From positions 3,076,001 to 3,140,000 of the forward strand of contig NC_092561.1 of assembly GCF_037975245.1 (NCBI RefSeq): DNA of 64,000 nt, in the 5' to 3' direction. The position numbers and the translations under genes were made by a program. The stretch comes from Apostichopus japonicus (Eukaryota > Echinodermata > Holothuroidea > Aspidochirotida > Stichopodidae). This document shows, piece after piece, positions 59,731 to 64,000 of the stretch; within the stretch, counting starts at the first letter, position 1; the number at the start of each line of letters is the position of its first letter. The notes beneath the pieces were generated by a model. That model searched no databases. It was not told where the DNA came from and saw only the letters and a program-made list of their open reading frames with translations.

Positions 59731-60317
59731 CTCCCCGTTAACAGCTAACGCATTGCTTGTGCAAACGATTGAAAATACCATATATAACATTGGTGGGGGG
59801 ATCAAAATTTCCCTTCTGATTTAGGTAAGCGGCTGAAGAGTGTGGAAGGGCCTGAGGCGAATGAAGGATGTCGTAAACTTGGGAAAAGTAGTATCGTGGG
59901 GTCAACTAAGTTGAATCGTATGTGTCCACCCCTTCACCAGAAAAAAAAAACATTAAGAATTTACCTCTGAGGGATACTTAGGTTATAACTTAGGTCCATT
60001 TGGGTAGCTCTTGACGGAACAATGTGCTAATAAGTAAACAAACTTAAATATTCCCTCGAGTAATTTAAGTGGAGATCGGCCTGAATCATGCAATGATCAA
60101 TTGCAAGTTGGTATAATGGTTCATAAATATAAGCTGTTTTGTGGTAGTTGAGATGGTTTTACCATCTATCAGACCGGCGTTTTTCCGCAAAATCCTCATT
60201 CAATCAATGCAAATATAATACACTAAACAAGGGGAAAATATAAATTATCCGACGATTCGATGTGGATAACGTCTGCTTGCTGGCCTCTAGAACCACTTCG
60301 ATAATTAAATAAAGAAA
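59731..60317. other. Intergenic before the second edge repeat
   Basis: No gene or repeat recognised, apart from an A homopolymer near 59941. Confidence 0.45.
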
Positions 60318-63300
60318 CTATAAAGATAGAGTATAATCTCTAACCTTTGTGTAATTCGTGTACTTGTATTTTATGGCACACAATTGTTAAACATGCTAAA
60401 TTAAGCAATTGGCGGTTGTCACTTTTTATTCTAGTTTTCCTTGTCTAGTGTAGTATTTTTGCATTAATTCGATGTGGTCCTTGTGTGGAAACGCCTCAGT
60501 GCCACTTGAGCCTAGACCCACTTCGATTATCAAAGTGTAATTAAATCAAACACATAATCTCTCTAACATTCGATGATTGTTCACGGGGTTTTAATTTAGC
60601 AGTTAATTCCCCCCCCCCCCCCCCCCAACCCGTTTCCCTTGTTATTGTAGTGCGCATGCGCGCTACAATACTGGGATTACTAGCCCCCTCCATCATCTAC
60701 ATGGCTTGCTGGTGAATGCCAGCTGGAACATACACTCTTCATAGCAATCTCAAATTCACAGGATGGCTACGCAGAAAATAATCCAGCCTCACATTTGCAT
60801 AAAATTGTGGCGGCGAACAGTTAATTCTGCACACGTAAATAAAATACATCGCCTTGCGTAGCATATACTTCTTCAAAACAACACGTAAAATTCTCTAATT
60901 TGGTTCGTTATTCTCGAATTGAACAAGACAGGTAACATTTGAACGCATTTGAGTTAACAAAATCCTGCAAGAAAGCTGCAAGCAACAAATGTTAATCTTA
61001 TTTAGCCGCAACGACTCGGCGTTATCTGTACTAATTCAGCTCTTGTAACATAGGTACTTTAAACGTTATTATCGTTATTGCAGTATATACTATGGCCTTG
61101 TATGGCATATATTACGAGTTTTGGATGATAAACCAGGGCCAGGAAATGGACCAAGCAGTTTTTAATAAACCGAAGGGTGTTACATTTGCAATGATAGACT
61201 ATTGACCTACCGTTAAAATTATCGTCCTTTAGGCGTTCGGATATTCCGTATGTTCGTCAAATTTCGCTAACTAGGCGAAAATACCATGAAAGTTAGATGT
61301 TGTTCAATTTGACCAATTAGTGTCCAGGACTCTGTGTATTCTCTGTCACGTCCGAAACAGACGCGATTCGTGATTGACAGCTTAGTTCTGATCGTTTTAG
61401 TCATCATTTCTTCATTTACAATGCAGGCAAAGGCTAGATAGAGTACTGTTTATAAACATTACACAATATAGCCTAGCTTTGGTCTACGTTAAAGGCCCAA
61501 ACGCCGAACTTCCTTCTTTGTGACCGAAATAACTTCAAAAGGGTTACAGTGACAAAGACCTCTCCATTTGACCTCTACGACGCACTACAATGACGAGTGT
61601 TTGTTTACAAATACAGTTGTTCTAGTTTAGTTTAGTACTTTTGCTTTGAAAAGATGGGGACGCTGCGGGAAAACACCTGCCTGTCGACATCTAGAATCAT
61701 TTGATTATTCTAAAGTGTATTAAAAGGAAGGCCGGAATAATGTCCCATACATATGTTGCTCAACCTAGGATGTTTCCAATCATCTTCCGGAAGAAAATTT
61801 TTTTATAAAACCTGATATGGCTATTTTCCTACTATCCCTTCGATAACAGAAACATCTCACTTGACATGGTAAAGTTTGCGCTGCTAACGTTTTCCGCATA
61901 TTTCACATGATAAGCTGTGCTTAGCCTTTTACCCAATAACGAATCTCTGTGACTACAGTGATATGCATTACCTGTGTAATTGTATGACCTTTCATACCCT
62001 ATTCAGTGTTTGCCAGCTTCAGGCTTCTAAACAACTACTCTAAATCAAAGTAGGAGTGGAATTATGTAATCACTGTTCTACTAAATAGGCCTACACTGCA
62101 CTGAAAACTGCATACAAACAATAACGTACCCCTGCATGACATCCACCATGGCCATCGGTCACTTGTAATGAATAATTGCACACCTTCATTTTGGGTCCAT
62201 AAATATAACTATATTGATCTTTCTTTTGCTTCGGAAGATCAGACTTGATGGTGTGTGAGCTAAACCAGGTATTGTCCAGTATTGTTGATATATCCTCTGA
62301 TGGTTAAAGAGTGGCTTTAGACCTAATGGTCTGTGAGCTATAGTTGGTATAGTTCAGTAGTGTTGATTATCCTCTGATGATTAAGAGTGGCTTTAGACCT
62401 TATGGTCTGTGAGCTATACTTGGTATAGTCCAGCAGTGTTAATTAGCTCCTCTGTTTATTAAAGAGTGACTTTACACCTAATGGTATATGAGCGTGGTAT
62501 AGTCCAGTGTTGTTGATTATCCTCTGATGGTTAAAGAGTGGCTATAGACCTAATGGTCGGTGAGCGTACTTGGTATAGTCCAGTGTCATTGATTACCATC
62601 TGATGATTAAATAGTGGCTTACGACTTAATGGTCTGTGAGCTATAGGCCTTCTAGGTATAGTCCAGTGTTGTTGATTATACTCTAATGATTCAAGAGTGG
62701 CTTTAGACCTAATTGTCTGTGAGCTATAGTGGGTATTGTTCAGTGGTGTACAATCTGATGTTTTAACGAGTGGATTTAGACCTAATGGTCTGTGAGATAT
62801 ACTTGGTATAGTCCAGTGTCGTTATTACCATATGATTATTAATTAGTGGCTTACGACTTAATGGTGTGTGAGCTATAGGCCTTCTAGGTATAGTCCAGTG
62901 TTGTTGATTATACTCTGATGATTCAAGAGTGGATTCAGACCTAATTGTCTGTGAGCTATAGAGGGTATTGTTCAGTAGTGTACAATCTGATGTTTTAACG
63001 AGTGGATTTAGACCTAATGGTCTGTGAGATATACTTGGTATAGTCCAGTGTCGTTATTACCATATGATTATTAACTAGTGGCTTTCGACTTAATGGTTTG
63101 TGAGCTATAGGCCTTCTAGGTATAGTCCAGTAAGTGTTGATACTACTCTGATGATTCAAGAGTGGCTTCAGACCTTATTGTCTGTGAGTTAAAGTAGGTA
63201 TTGTTCAGTAGTGTTGATATAATCTGATGTTTTAAAGAGTGGCTTTAGACCTAATGGTCTGTGAGATATACTTGGTATACTTGGTATAGGCTAGTATCGT

Positions 63301-64000
63301 TGATATATCATCTGATGTTTTAAGAGTGGCCTAATACTTAGTGGTCTGTGAGCTATACTATAGGTATAGTCCAGTAGTGTTGATTATACTCTGATGATTC
63401 AAGGTGACTTTAGACCTAATGGCCTATGAGCTATAGTAGGTGTTGTCCAGTATCGTTGATTTGGACATCAAATAGTCCATAAACCAACCCCAGCATGTGT
63501 AGACTATTATCAAATAACACGGACAAATTTGATAGAAAAAAAAAACAAATTTCTGCGCCAAAAGGGTTTTCTTTCATCGAGATCGAAAGACGTAGGCTAT
63601 TAATAAAAACTCCAACATATCAAGGTAAGACTATTGTTTGTAGTCAGCTCAATTCCTTCAACGAAATTAGGAAGGTTTAAACCAATGCGGTGTACATGAT
63701 ATCACAGGGACCCAGATGAGGGGGGGGGGGTGCAGTTGAAATGTTCCCAGTCTGACCTTAAGTTTCAACCTTCATGGAATGTGAATTTGAGGGCCTGGGA
63801 TTGGTGAAACCGTTGCTTGGAGTCCTCCTTCAGAAAAAAGACATTTAGATGGGAATTGTGCATTCTGAGTCATATTAAACTATCAAGTATGTCTATAATT
63901 AGGTATAACAGCAAGGTTGGGCTAATAAAAGAAAAATATATATGTAAAAAGGAAAACATCAATTGCTTTCTGATAATTTATTGGTGGTTTTCTCATTAAA
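60318..64000. repeat. Long direct repeat, copy 2 (pairs with 1-3434)
   Basis: Collinear with the window start, offset by about 60.3 kb. Differences include a longer C homopolymer near 60610, about three extra minisatellite units, and a short G-rich replacement near 63715-63780 where copy 1 has a different sequence. The match runs to the last base. The short open frames 63495-63680 and 63817-63999 have no recognisable product. Confidence 0.85.
62235..63470. repeat. Minisatellite, about 16 units of roughly 78 bp
   Basis: Same unit as the array at 1935-2930. The extra units lie around 62870-63100, where a two-unit block (with AATCTGATGTTTTAACGAGT and ATTACCATATGATTATTAA) appears twice. This suggests amplification by unequal exchange of a two-unit higher-order block. 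Confidence 0.85.

Overview
The window looks like AT-rich nuclear DNA from a marine invertebrate. An echinoderm, perhaps a sea cucumber, is my guess, but it rests on gene-family and repeat flavour, not on a diagnostic marker. Genes are sparse, introns obey GT-AG, and most of the sequence is decayed transposons, tandem repeats and duplicated intergenic blocks. No rRNA, tRNA, CRISPR array or prokaryotic-style operon was seen.

The core is a tandem segmental duplication carrying two near-identical minus-strand genes of the very large inducible GTPase family (VLIG; vertebrate relatives GVIN1 and URGCP). Unit A runs about 17.66-31.94 kb and unit B about 32.89-50.24 kb. Each gene has the same reconstructable three-exon structure: a short first exon, a 258-bp exon whose product resembles a death-effector domain (DED), and one giant exon of about 4.9 kb. 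The giant exon encodes the N-terminal URGCP-like region, the GTPase domain, a long helical region, a Cys/His cluster and an acidic tail. Intron phases agree at both junctions in both genes, giving predicted proteins of 1733 and 1743 residues. A third, more divergent copy at 50.9-53.8 kb is a pseudogene with frameshifts, a nonsense codon, a deletion inside the GTPase domain and a deletion of most of the helical region.

Layout: 1-3.4 kb, a repeat block with a 78-bp minisatellite, recurring at 60.3-64.0 kb; 3.8-4.25 kb, a reverse-transcriptase relic; 4.9-12.4 kb, older duplicated flank segments, a 60-bp tandem repeat, a long trinucleotide repeat and hAT-like insertions; 12.8-16.96 kb, a segment with inverted ends around a broken CXC-tail gene; 17.05-17.47 kb, a 38-bp minisatellite; 17.7-50.2 kb, units A and B; 50.9-53.8 kb, the VLIG pseudogene; 54.4-56.7 kb, a second CXC-family relic abutting a BEL/Pao fragment; 56.7-60.3 kb, mostly unrecognised sequence.

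In vertebrates VLIG/URGCP proteins are interferon- or immunity-linked giant GTPases. Joining such a GTPase to a death-fold module would suggest an innate-immune sensor or adaptor that links GTP-dependent assembly to death-fold signalling. That role is inference. The two intact copies share an almost unchanged GTPase domain but differ strongly in the C-terminal helical region, as expected if one part is homogenised or constrained while another diversifies.
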